Assembly: GCA_043754435.1 (NCBI GenBank)
Contig: JAYUUS010000075.1
Span: 1 to 52,745, forward strand
Direction: 5' to 3'
DNA: 52,745 nucleotides
From: JANNYA01 sp043754435
GTDB lineage: Bacteria; Pseudomonadota; Gammaproteobacteria; Xanthomonadales; SZUA-5
In this document: positions 41,547 to 50,900 of the stretch, in pieces
Position numbering within the stretch: position 1 is the stretch's first letter
Layout: each line of letters begins with the position of its first letter
Position numbers and translations under genes: made by a program
The notes under the pieces: generated by a model
What the model was told of the DNA's origin: nothing
What the model saw: only the letters and a program-made list of their open reading frames with translations
Database searches by the model: none

Positions 41547-42317
41547 TCAATAACCACCCAGCAAGGGATAAGGATTAATCGCCTTGCCCTGCCACCAGTT
41601 TTTTTCCGGGCCTAGCTCGAATATTGCAAAGTGCAGATGCGGCGCGGCGGGGTTGGCGTTACCGGTGCTGCCGACATAGGCGATCAACTCACCCCGCTTG
41701 AGTTGTTTGCCCTCGACAATGCCAGGCGCATAGCCATTGAGGTGCGCGTAGTAATATGCGTAGGTTTCTGATGTGTCGAATTGATATAGCGTCACGCCAC
41801 CGGGCTTGCTGTTGAAGAGCTTGACAATGCGGCCGTCGGCGACCGCGAGCACTGGCGTGCCGGTCGGGCTCAAAATATCAATTGCTTCATGCACGCGGCC
41901 GTCAGCGCGCGCTTGCGTAAAAGTGTCACTGAGCTTGGCAGCGCCAACACCCTGCACTGGAATGAGTAGAGTGGCGGGCGGTGATGGCTCCTGTGGCGGC
42001 ACTTGTTCCGGCGGAATAATATTGGCGGGAATGCCAGTGCTTTCAGGGGCTGCAGCTTCTGGTGTAACTGACGGCGCTGGCACTGGCGGTATCGGTTGCG
42101 CTGCTTCCGATAACACGGGTTCAGGCGCAGGTTTAGGCGGCAGAGACTGAGGCGCTTCAGGTACGACAGGCGCAACTGCAGCAGGCCCTACTATCACGGG
42201 CCCTACTACAGTTGGCCCCGCTTTGGGCCAGCGAACGTCGGTCAAGCAGTACAGCGCGCTGATGCCAAACAGCATCCCGAAGAAAAAAACATACAGCGGT
42301 GGTATCGGTTTGCGCAT
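41547..42317 (-). CDS. M23-family (LytM-like) peptidoglycan endopeptidase or scaffold
   Basis: 256 residues. An N-terminal membrane anchor (PLYVFFFGMLFGISALYC), a long Pro/Ala/Glu spacer across the periplasm (35-120), then a LytM domain: GRVHEAIDILSPTGTPVLAVADG, YAYYYAHLNGYAPG, and AYVGSTGNANPAAPHLHFAIFELG. The HxxxD and HLH zinc ligands are present, so it may cut peptide cross-links. Other zinc-less relatives activate amidases, but this one seems catalytic. Confidence 0.9.
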   Translation of the reverse strand: MRKPIPPLYVFFFGMLFGISALYCLTDVRWPKAGPTVVGPVIVGPAAVAPVVPEAPQSLPPKPAPEPVLSEAAQPIPPVPAPSVTPEAAAPESTGIPANIIPPEQVPPQEPSPPATLLIPVQGVGAAKLSDTFTQARADGRVHEAIDILSPTGTPVLAVADGRIVKLFNSKPGGVTLYQFDTSETYAYYYAHLNGYAPGIVEGKQLKRGELIAYVGSTGNANPAAPHLHFAIFELGPEKNWWQGKAINPYPLLGGY

Positions 42318-42372
42318 CGTGTTAATCCTGATTCCAACGTGTTTTGTCTGGGTAAACGCGCTGAATTAAAGC

Positions 42373-43392
42373 TTATTCCTGCAGGAGCGCTGGGGTGCCA
42401 ACCGTAACGGCTCCGCTCAATGCCAGCGCATCCCAGTTGGTCAGCCTAATGCAGCCGTGTGACTGAGATTTGCCAATGCGTGAAGGCACTGGCGTGCCGT
42501 GAATGCCGTAATGTTCCTTTGACAAGTCTACCCACACAACGCCCACCGGGTTGTTTGGGCCTGCCGGAATTTTGGCTTTTGCATGCGTTGGGTCGGCATC
42601 CCAAAATAGTGCAGGGTTATATTGGAACGTGGGGTTTGGTGCGATGGCCTGGATTTTCCATTCCCCAACCGGTAGGGGGTCGTGTTCGCTGCCGGTCGAG
42701 GCCGGATAGTGACTGAGCACGACGCCGTTAGCGTCCAATAGCGTGACGGTAGATTCGGAGCGGTCGACGACAACTTTCGCGGCCTTAGGCAGGGGCGTTG
42801 TGCCTTCGAGCGCGGGCGCGATTATTTCCTGATCGGCTTTACTCAGATCGATTCTTGGATTAAGCAGCTGCAATAATTTTGGGCTGCAATGAAATTTTTC
42901 GGCCAAGCCTTCTAGCGCGGTCTCAAAGCCCATCGCAGACAGCGCCGCCTTGTCCATCATATCCTTTGGCAGTTCAACAAACGGCCCAGCAACATCGGCT
43001 GCAGTTATGGTGTAACGCATCAGTGCGGGTGCCACGTCCACATTCAGCGCCGCCCAGCTTGCTGCGTCCAGCACGCCACTGGCGGTCAAACCTTGGCGGG
43101 TCTGGTAGGCGGTAATGGCTTTGCGGGTATTAGAACCGAAGCCCGCGTCGATCTCACCAACGGAAAAATTCGCACGTGCAAGCAGAATTTGCGCCCGAAG
43201 TACGGCAGCAGCGCTGGCTTTGCCGCCGACTGGATCTAGCAGCGCTGCATCATTGACGGTATCGAAATTCAATTTGGTGGCTGCGGAGGCGTTGCCTGCA
43301 ATGAGCATGGCGATTATTAGGCATGTTTGCCGTGTCGCTTGCGCGAGACTTATTTGCCGTGTCGCTTGCGCGAGACTTATTGAGCTTTTCAA
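42373..43392 (-). CDS. L,D-transpeptidase (YkuD) with peptidoglycan-binding domain
   Basis: 339 residues. Signal peptide with the core CLIIAMLIAGNASA. A peptidoglycan-binding helix set (LLARANFSVGEIDAGFGSNTRKAITAYQ), a middle region, then YkuD with HYGIHGTPVPSRIGK and SHGCIRL (catalytic Cys). It links peptidoglycan strands or attaches proteins to them. Near its start nine residues are duplicated by a 27-bp tandem repeat, lengthening the signal peptide head. Confidence 0.92.
   Translation of the reverse strand: MKSSISLAQATRQISLAQATRQTCLIIAMLIAGNASAATKLNFDTVNDAALLDPVGGKASAAAVLRAQILLARANFSVGEIDAGFGSNTRKAITAYQTRQGLTASGVLDAASWAALNVDVAPALMRYTITAADVAGPFVELPKDMMDKAALSAMGFETALEGLAEKFHCSPKLLQLLNPRIDLSKADQEIIAPALEGTTPLPKAAKVVVDRSESTVTLLDANGVVLSHYPASTGSEHDPLPVGEWKIQAIAPNPTFQYNPALFWDADPTHAKAKIPAGPNNPVGVVWVDLSKEHYGIHGTPVPSRIGKSQSHGCIRLTNWDALALSGAVTVGTPALLQE
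43327..43380. repeat. 27-bp perfect tandem duplication in the signal peptide region of the L,D-transpeptidase
   Basis: Two exact 27-nt copies (43327-43353 and 43354-43380), encoding ISLAQATRQ twice. They are in frame and recent, since no base differs between copies. Confidence 0.95.
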
Positions 43393-43485
43393 ATGCCATC
43401 CAGAATATTGACGCGCCCGAAATTGGACGCATTCTTGTGAGAATGCTGGAACGATATTGCCGCGTCGGTGTGTTGGCGCACTTTG

Positions 43486-44199
43486 CTATTTCTGTGCCAA
43501 ATGTGGGTTTTCGCAGTGCAGTAGTGCGGACTCGCTTATGTCGACTTCAGCCTGAAAAGGCGTCGTTTTGCCGATTCGCTCATGCCGATCCAGATAATAG
43601 GCGTACAGCATCTGCCCCCCTTGCAGGGCATCAATCATTTGTTCAACGACCACCGGGCGCACCGCCGGACAGCCGTGGCTGCGGCCGATCCGCCCCTGCA
43701 TCATGCCGAGCTGCGGATCGACATAGTCCGCGCCATGCAGCACGATTGCGCGTGCGCGCGCTTGATCGTTGATGCCGCGTTCTAGGCCATCTAGGCGCAA
43801 CGAGCGCCCATGCGCACCGAAATAGCTTTCTGCGGTTACAAACAATCCCAAACTCGACTGTAGGCTGCCTTCAAGATTAGAAAATGCGTGCGCAAAGTTG
43901 TCGCCACTACCACGCCCGTGCGCGACATAGTCGCTGAGTATTAATTTTTTGGCTTGCAAATCGAAGATCCATAGGCGTCGGTCTACCGAGGCGCGGGAAT
44001 AGTCGATCAACGCCAGCCGTTTGGGCGGTTTAGCACCCAGCTTTGATACCGCGCAATCGCTGGCTTTCAAAGCCTGCGCAATGGCCTTTGGATCGGCATC
44101 GGGTGCGCTCGCGGCTAAAGTTTCACTCAGCGTGGCGGCGTGCGCATAGAAAGCGCACAACAGCAGCGTCAGGGAGCAGGTGGGCTTGAAAAAAGACAT
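43486..44199 (-). CDS. Exported murein L,D-transpeptidase catalytic-domain protein (YkuD_2-like)
   Basis: 237 residues. Signal peptide LTLLLCAFYAHA. LALIDYSRASVDRRLWIFDLQAKKL, VAHGRGSGDNFAHAFSN, IVLHGADYV and the catalytic segment RIGRSHGCPAV. This family (PF13645-type) has the L,D-transpeptidase active site HGA...SHGCPAV, though its role is poorly known. Lies 93 nt upstream of the other L,D-transpeptidase in the same direction. Confidence 0.88.
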   Translation of the reverse strand: MSFFKPTCSLTLLLCAFYAHAATLSETLAASAPDADPKAIAQALKASDCAVSKLGAKPPKRLALIDYSRASVDRRLWIFDLQAKKLILSDYVAHGRGSGDNFAHAFSNLEGSLQSSLGLFVTAESYFGAHGRSLRLDGLERGINDQARARAIVLHGADYVDPQLGMMQGRIGRSHGCPAVRPVVVEQMIDALQGGQMLYAYYLDRHERIGKTTPFQAEVDISESALLHCENPHLAQK

Positions 44200-44262
44200 T
44201 TGATTAGCCTAGCGCGTTGCAGGTGAACGGTATGCACCGACTTTAGGATGGGGTTAAAAAGA

Positions 44263-45075
44263 CTAACGCACGAAATTAGAAAACTCCGCTGCCACGCCTA
44301 AATGATCGGAAGCCAACATCGGCAAGGTCCAACTGCGTTTTAGCTTGAGGCCGCGATACAAAATCAGATCAATTTGGCGCGTCGGTGCCCAGCTTGGAAA
44401 AGTAGCTGCAGTCGGTGCCATTTCTAACTGCAAGCTTTCAATAAATGCGCGCACTGCCGGTGCATTCGGGCTGGCATTAAAATCCCCGGTGACGATCACC
44501 GCTTCGGCTTTAGGAAGCAGGGCAATAAGATTGGCGATATAGTCCAACTGGATGCGCTGCGCGTTCGCGGTCAGTGACAAATGTAGGTTAAACAAATTTA
44601 GACCCAGTGCATGCGCACTTTCAAAGCGTGCCGCGATGACGCCCCGGCCTTTGACCGCTCCGGGTAGTGGATGCTCCTTCCAATCACTACAGCCCTGGCG
44701 CGCCAAAACCGTGTTGCCTGAGCAGGAAAACGGCAGATATTTAAGCCCGACTTTGCGATTGCGCTGGTCTAAAACGGTGCCAAAATTGGCTAAATTTGCC
44801 AGCCGATGCGCCTGATGCACAAACGCCGAGCGCGTACTGCCACCGTCCGCTTCTTGCAGGCAAACCAGATCAAACTCGCTAATGGCTGTGGCTATGGCCG
44901 CTAGATTGTCAGACTTGCTAGGGCCAGAGAGCACGTGCTGCCAAGCTTTGGTGACATAGTCGTGATAGCGATCTGCACGCGCGCCAGCCTGGATATTAAA
45001 GCTGGCAATGGTAAAGGCGCGTTCTAGTCGGCTTGCGGCTGACGCTAAAGCGGTGGCGGGGAGGGGCATAGTCAT
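44263..45075 (-). CDS. Endonuclease/exonuclease/phosphatase (EEP) family protein
   Basis: 270 residues. ASFNIQAGARAD, LVCLQEADGG (metal-binding Glu), LFNLHLSL, VIVTGDFNASPNAP, and MLASDHLGVAAEF (catalytic Asp-His) are the family motifs. The substrate (DNA, phospholipid or sugar phosphate) cannot be read. The ATG at 45075 overlaps the stop of the transferase gene (ATGA), so both are expressed together. No signal peptide. Confidence 0.9.
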   Translation of the reverse strand: MTMPLPATALASAASRLERAFTIASFNIQAGARADRYHDYVTKAWQHVLSGPSKSDNLAAIATAISEFDLVCLQEADGGSTRSAFVHQAHRLANLANFGTVLDQRNRKVGLKYLPFSCSGNTVLARQGCSDWKEHPLPGAVKGRGVIAARFESAHALGLNLFNLHLSLTANAQRIQLDYIANLIALLPKAEAVIVTGDFNASPNAPAVRAFIESLQLEMAPTAATFPSWAPTRQIDLILYRGLKLKRSWTLPMLASDHLGVAAEFSNFVR

Positions 45076-45836
45076 GCGGATTCACTCGCTGGCAAGATAG
45101 CGCCCGCTTCAAAGGGCCGCCATTCGTTAAGCTGCAATAGCTCAAAGCCGCTGTAGCCTGATTTATAGTGCATTTTTGCGTGTCCTGCGAGCCAAAAGCC
45201 CAAGTATAAATAGCTTAACCCTGCCGCACGCGCCAATTCAATTTGGCTCAAGATCGCAAAAACGCCCAAGCTGCGCTTTGCCTCACTCGGGTCATAAAAA
45301 CAATAGACCGCTGATAGACTGGCGCGCGTCACGTCCGTGACGGCGACGCCCAGTAGGCGTTCACCGAGGCGAAATTCGATGAACTCTGTGTGCGACCATT
45401 TTGAAAATAGAAAGCGGCTGAAGTCTTCTACGCTCGGCTCGTCCATGCCGCCACCCGCGTGGCGCCCGGCCAAATAGCGTTGATATAGCGCAAAGTATTC
45501 CTCTGTTAGCACGGCGGGCTTGCGCTCAACTTGTAAATCCGCATTGCGCTTTAAACAGCGCTGCTGCGCCCGGCTCAGGCGGAATTTCGTTATATTGATT
45601 CGGCTGGCGACGCACGCACTGCATTGCGCGCAATGCGGGCGATAAATATGTCCGCCACCGCGTCTAAACCCGCGCGTAATGGCGGCGTCATACAGCTCTT
45701 TTTGGCCGTCCGCGATCGGGTCTAACACTAAATTTTGCGCAATTCGGTTGGGGTAATAGCCGCATACGTGTTCGAGTGAAATAAATACTTTTACCGCCTG
45801 ACTTTTACCGTTGCTGCCAGATTTGTCGCTACTCAT
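45072..45836 (-). CDS. bpt: Aspartate/glutamate leucyltransferase or arginyltransferase (Bpt/Ate)
   Basis: 254 residues. Transfers an amino acid from tRNA to proteins with acidic N-termini, marking them for ClpAP. HVCGYYPNRIAQNLV with the first cysteine, CAQCSACVASRINITKF, and GGGMDEPSVEDFSRFLF are family signatures; YLYLGFWLAGHAKMHYKSGYSGFELL is the C-terminal GNAT-like domain. The leucyl form (Bpt) is usual in gammaproteobacteria, so that symbol is used. Confidence 0.92.
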   Translation of the reverse strand: MSSDKSGSNGKSQAVKVFISLEHVCGYYPNRIAQNLVLDPIADGQKELYDAAITRGFRRGGGHIYRPHCAQCSACVASRINITKFRLSRAQQRCLKRNADLQVERKPAVLTEEYFALYQRYLAGRHAGGGMDEPSVEDFSRFLFSKWSHTEFIEFRLGERLLGVAVTDVTRASLSAVYCFYDPSEAKRSLGVFAILSQIELARAAGLSYLYLGFWLAGHAKMHYKSGYSGFELLQLNEWRPFEAGAILPASESA

Positions 45837-45882
45837 AGATCATCCCTAGGCATAACCGAGATTAATTTTAGCTGCCCGCTAC

Positions 45883-47076
45883 TCAATCCTCAAAGCCAGT
45901 CATAGCAATCAAGGCAGTACTAACGTGCATCACGATGCAATGTATTGCACCGGCCGAGGCAATGATGCTGCTGCAATCAATCGTGACTATCTCGCGCGTT
46001 GGGAACGCTTGTTGGAACACTGACAAAGCTTGCGCGTTGCGTGCGTCTTCACCGTTGAATCGGCACATCAGCACTTTGGCATTCATCACCACCGAGTTGG
46101 CATAGGTGTAATGCGCGCCATTTGTGCCCTGCCAACCGGGCGTGCGTAAAACCTGATAGCCGCGACTCGTCATTAAAGCCGCAGTATCTTCGGTAATTTG
46201 GCGCGGCACGCTGTATACACCGCCGGTATTTGGGTATTCACTGATAATCACACGCCGAGTCGCCACCGGCAGCATCCACATATCAATATGCCCCGTTGCA
46301 TCAAAACTGGCCGGAAATACCGGCGTAATGGTCACCTCTAAACCCTCATAATCACGAAAATAGGCTTTGATTTGCTCAGCGCTCAACCCAGTGTTTTCAT
46401 TGCCGACCAGCTGGGTCATATAGGCCTGCGCATCGTCAAACAAATGAAAATTGCCGCCGCCATGAACCAGAGGTAGCGCGTAGTTAGGCGCTTCAAACGT
46501 CGCACTGACCGCTGCTGGTATCGCATCATCCAAGGGTCTAGGCCGGTTATAGACATGATCGATCAGGCCGCGCACGCCCGCGCTATTCACAAAGCGCGGG
46601 CCGTAGTCGCGCATCCAAACGCTGTTACTGAGTGCAATCACAAATTGCACGCGCGCCATGACGACGCCGGCTGCGGCTAAGGTTGTTTCCGCCGAACTTT
46701 GCTGGCTGGCACTGCTCACCACCAAAAACACCTTCGGCGCAGGCGCGCCCTGATAGCCGCCGCTGGTGGTCACAGCAAGCGCAATTTCGGTGATCACGCT
46801 GTTAAAACTACCCCAGCGCAGCAATAAACCGTCATTCGCCTCGTATTCCGCTGGTGCACGCACCGGTTGCGGCGGTGCCGCAAGCGCCAGCGCGATCACG
46901 GTTGGTAAGTGCCAGTAAAGTCGCTCTTCTGCGCTTAAGCCGCGCGGCAGGGCCGGTTCATCGTCTTGAATTCCGGCTAAGCGCAGCTCAAGCGCAGCCT
47001 GTTTTGAGCTATCCGCTAATAATGCGGTTGAGCCAAATAGTGCAAAGGCACAAATACACGCCAATGCACCTTTCAT
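45883..47076 (-). CDS. Exported agmatine-deiminase-family protein (peptidyl-arginine deiminase fold)
   Basis: 397 residues with a signal peptide (ACICAFALFGSTALLA). Guanidine-modifying fold: NSVWMRDYGPRFV, LVHGGGNFHLF, SFDATGHIDMWMLP and catalytic Cys in SAGAIHCIVM. Agmatine deiminases are normally cytosolic, and in this protein the export signal and a helical extension (residues 20-65) point to a periplasmic or secreted enzyme. The substrate may be agmatine or peptide arginine; undecided. Confidence 0.85.
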   Translation of the reverse strand: MKGALACICAFALFGSTALLADSSKQAALELRLAGIQDDEPALPRGLSAEERLYWHLPTVIALALAAPPQPVRAPAEYEANDGLLLRWGSFNSVITEIALAVTTSGGYQGAPAPKVFLVVSSASQQSSAETTLAAAGVVMARVQFVIALSNSVWMRDYGPRFVNSAGVRGLIDHVYNRPRPLDDAIPAAVSATFEAPNYALPLVHGGGNFHLFDDAQAYMTQLVGNENTGLSAEQIKAYFRDYEGLEVTITPVFPASFDATGHIDMWMLPVATRRVIISEYPNTGGVYSVPRQITEDTAALMTSRGYQVLRTPGWQGTNGAHYTYANSVVMNAKVLMCRFNGEDARNAQALSVFQQAFPTREIVTIDCSSIIASAGAIHCIVMHVSTALIAMTGFED

Positions 47077-47477
47077 GCGTGATCATTGCCGGTAAAGGCG
47101 CGCTCCAATTTGTCCGCCAAAGGGGCCAATTCCCGCATGATGCGATCAAGCTCAGGTGCACTCAGTCCAGGGTAGGGCCGGTTTTCACACAGATGCAGCC
47201 ACTCTTGCTCGTCTAACGCGCCATAAGCCAAATAACCTACCCGCTGCGCCCAGTTAAAGCGCATACAGCGCTCCGAGTTCACCCGCGCCGTGCGCGCGAT
47301 CGGCGTCGAGACGCGCGCGATTTTGGTGCCATCTTCGCAATCAAGCTCGGCGATATACATGCCCTGCTTGCGTCCTTCGCCCATAATCACGACATCAAAG
47401 CTCAGCAGAAACGGCTCGTTGTCTTTAAGCCGATACTTGGCTGCAGCCCACGCACGGATATCTTCAAAATTTTGCAT
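47073..47477 (-). CDS. Small conserved-looking hypothetical protein
   Basis: 134 residues, no signal peptide. It begins MQNFEDIRAWAAAKYRLKDN and has the acidic middle VVIMGEGRKQGMYIAELDCED then RVSTPIARTARVNSERCMRFNW. The stop overlaps the agmatine-deiminase-like start by 4 nt. The pattern of strands and its Arg-rich centre do not match a family I know. ATG 47477. Confidence 0.6.
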   Translation of the reverse strand: MQNFEDIRAWAAAKYRLKDNEPFLLSFDVVIMGEGRKQGMYIAELDCEDGTKIARVSTPIARTARVNSERCMRFNWAQRVGYLAYGALDEQEWLHLCENRPYPGLSAPELDRIMRELAPLADKLERAFTGNDHA

Positions 47478-47535
47478 GACTCAAACCCTCAAACCAAAAA
47501 TTGACCCTAACTCTAAAAGCCTGGGCGCTAAAGCG

Positions 47536-47847
47536 ATGTTACCCAGCTTTAGCGAGCGCAAGAAAAAAATTATCGCGCTTATTTGCGAAATTCCAGCCGG
47601 TCAAGTCGCCAGTTACGGACAAGTCGCTGAACTAGCCGGAATTCCGCGCGGCGCAAGGTTGGTTGTGCGGGTGCTGCGCGATCCAGGAAAGCAAGCCCTA
47701 CCTTGGTGGCGCGTGCTGCGCAGTGATGGCAGGTGCGCCGTGGAAGGGCAGCTAGAACGGCTGCGCGCTGAGGGCATCATTGCCGATAAACGCGTGGATT
47801 TGCGGCGCTATCGCTGGCAGGGGTTGGATTATTTGTTGTTTGGGTGA
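47536..47847 (+). CDS. Alkyltransferase-like protein (ATL)
   Basis: 103 residues from ATG 47536; the frame opens at ATG 47476, where it would overlap the divergent gene's start. The MGMT DNA-binding fold is seen (IIALICEIPAGQVASYGQVAELAGIPRGARLVVRVLR), but the active-site PCHR is PWWR (LPWWRVLRSDG): Trp replaces the catalytic cysteine. ATL proteins bind O6-alkylguanine and hand it to nucleotide excision repair. Confidence 0.9.
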   Translation: MLPSFSERKKKIIALICEIPAGQVASYGQVAELAGIPRGARLVVRVLRDPGKQALPWWRVLRSDGRCAVEGQLERLRAEGIIADKRVDLRRYRWQGLDYLLFG

Positions 47848-47917
47848 CGCGCGCTTAATTGCAAATGTAGGTGTAAAAATTGGTGCGCCCGCTTAAGTCG
47901 TATCTTATTCTATCGGC

Positions 47918-50900
47918 GTGCCTAAACTTAATTCTAAAATAATCCAATCTGCGCTGATTGCCTTAGCCTCGTCTTGGCTGCTGTGCGCGCTTGCTCATGC
48001 CTATGCGATTGAGCGTAGTTTCATGTTTCGCTCGATCTCAAGTAGCGATGGTTTAGTGCAAAATACTGTGAACGCGATGCACCAGGATCGCCGAGGTTTT
48101 GTTTGGATCGGCACCCAGGGCGGCTTGCATCGCTACGATGGTTATCGCTTTAAGGTGTTTCAAAATGACCCAGCGCGCCCCAATTCGGTGCCGGATAGTT
48201 TAATCACCGCCATTGATGAAGACGAATTAGGCGGAATTTGGATTGGTACCGATGGCGCAGGTGCCGCGCGTGTGGATGCCGATTCTGGTGCGGTTTTACA
48301 GCGCATCGAGATGGTGGGGGATCGACGCATTACCGCATTGCGCTATGTTCAAGGCGTCGGCGTTTGGCTTGGCACGCGTTCGGGCTTGGTATTGGCGCAG
48401 CCCGGAAAGCCTTTGCGCACCCTGCTGAGATTGCCGCCTAACGATGCCATTAGTGCCATCGAGATCGACTTACAGGGCGTGCTTTGGGTGGGCACGCGCC
48501 TGAGTGGCGTGTACCAATTGCGCGCGGGCGTTTTAACCGCCATGCCCTCTAGCGAAATGGGCGAGGTGCGCCAATTTAGCGTGGATTCGGCGAACCGCAT
48601 TCTGATTGCCACCTCGCAAGGGCTATTTGAGATTTCGCCCGCGCGGGTGGCCGTAAAGCGCTGGGTTGAAGCGGCGAAAAATCTACGCGCTATTGTACAA
48701 GCGCCGGATGGCGCATTTTGGGTGGCGATTGATGGCTATGGCCTGCAGCGGCTGGATTTGGCAAGCGCTCAGCGCGTGGATTTTCAAGTCGATTCGACCA
48801 TTCCGGGAAGTTTGCCTGATAGTGCCATTTCGGCATTAATGATTGACGCTTCAGGGCAACTTTGGGTCGGCACGCGCACGCGCGGTGTGGCTTTAACCGA
48901 TACCGCCGGCGCGCCATTTCGCTTGCTGCGTAGATCCGCGCAGAAGGACACTAGTTCCGACGCTGCGGGAAATAGCGTGCGTTCGCTGTGTAGCGAAGGT
49001 GAAACGTTATGGATTGGCACAGAGGCCGGTGGCTTGTATCGGCGTGGCTCAGGGGCTGGCGATTTGAGCACTGAAACGGCCTTTGATTTTGCCGCCTTGA
49101 TCGGCATTAGAACCCATCAAGGTGATATCACGCCAGGTGTGCCTTTGCGCATCAATGCGCTCGGCTGCAATGCCGGCGGCGAGCTCATTGTTGCCAGCTC
49201 GCGCGGCGCTTTCGCGTTGAAAGTTCAGCCGCCCTCTAAAAATAGTGCCCCCGGCGCGCTAGGTGCGCAATCCGCCGCAATTCGTGTGACGCCCCTGTTG
49301 AGCGGTGAACAACAGGATCAGCAAATTCGGAGTTTGTTTTTAGCGCATGACGGCGGTATTTGGCTGGGTAGCAATGATGCCGGCTTGATTCATTTGGACG
49401 CTTCGAGACGGATTACAGAGTTTTATCCGGTAGCCGATGGGCAGATGCCAGCGGCAATGATATTAAGTTTGTACGAGGACAAACTGGGCCGAGTTTGGGC
49501 CGGAACGCTCAATGGGCTGGCCATGCGCATGCCCGCCGAAACCCGCTGGCAGCAGTTTTTTTCGGAAGACGACGCGCCGGATCACGATACCCAAACAAAT
49601 TCTAGATCCCTACCCAGCAATCTGATCCGTACCATTATGGAGCAACGGGATGGCACGCTTTGGATTGGCACGCATTCTGGGATGGCCCGTTTAGACCAGC
49701 TGGAACCTAGTGCCACTGAGTCCGGGCGTTGGCTGGCAAAGTTTTCCCGCTTTACCATTCGTGATGGCTTGCCTAATCCGACGGTCTATTGCTTACAAGA
49801 AGATAAATTGGCCCAGCTGTGGCTGAGCGGCAATATGGGTCTGGTTAGTTTTTACCCCAGAGGTGGAGAATGGCATAGCTTTGGGTTACAAGATGGACTA
49901 CAGGATTTAGAATTTAACGGCGGCGCGTGTACAAAATTTGAGGATGGTCGCTTAGTATTCGGGGGCGTTGCGGGTACGAATGTATTTCGCCCTGAAACCA
50001 TCAAAGATTCAAACTTTTTAGCACCCGTGCGTTTGCTATCTGTACGCATCGCGGGGCGATCCAGAGCAATTGATGCGAGCGACCGCTACACGCTCGCATT
50101 TGCTGATCGCACCGTTAATATTGAGTTTGCAGCGTTGGATTTTCGTGCGCCTATGCGCAATGGTGTTGCTTACAAACTTGAAGGCTTTGATGAAAACTGG
50201 GTTACCGGGCATGGCTTAGGGCAGGCGAGTTATACCAACTTGGCCCCTGGGAAATACCGTTTTTTAGCCCGTGGCAGCAACCGTGATGATCTATGGAACC
50301 CCGCACAGCTTGAGCTTGAGCTAATCGTGCTACCACCGTGGTGGCGGAGTGCACCGGCATTTTTTGCCTATACCCTCGTTTTGGCAGCGTTAGCGTGGCT
50401 GTATTATTGGTTGCGGCGGCGCGCGATTGAGCGCGAACAAGGTTTCGTTGATGACTTGAAAGAGCGTGAAGATCGTCTGCGTTTAAGTCTTTGGGGCAGT
50501 CGTGATTTGTATTGGGACTATTCTGTAGACGGGCAGGTGTCCGTTGAGAACGAGGCCGCAGCAAACAATCCGCTAAAGCGGGTAGAGCGCAAAAAAGCTA
50601 TGCCTGGACTAGATACATCGACGTGGCGTCATACGATGCGTCGAGCTGAAACCGAATTGGTGCTAGGTCCAGGCATGGACGGTGAATTTGATGGTGCTGA
50701 GTACTTAATGACGCAAGTACACCCGGATGATTTTGAAGCCCTACTTGCGGAGATTAACCGGGTGCTTTTGGGGGAAACCGATGAGCTGAGTTCTGAGCAT
50801 CGAATCAAACGATCGGATGGGGAATGGACTTGGCTTTTGGCGCGCGGGCGCGTAGTGCGCCGCGACGTCAACGGCTTACCGCGTCAAATTGCGGGCACCG

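Noticed and set aside
41530..41550. AT-rich imperfect palindrome around AATTGCAATT
   Set aside because: It overlaps the M23 stop in a convergent spacer and has no T run; chance is likely.
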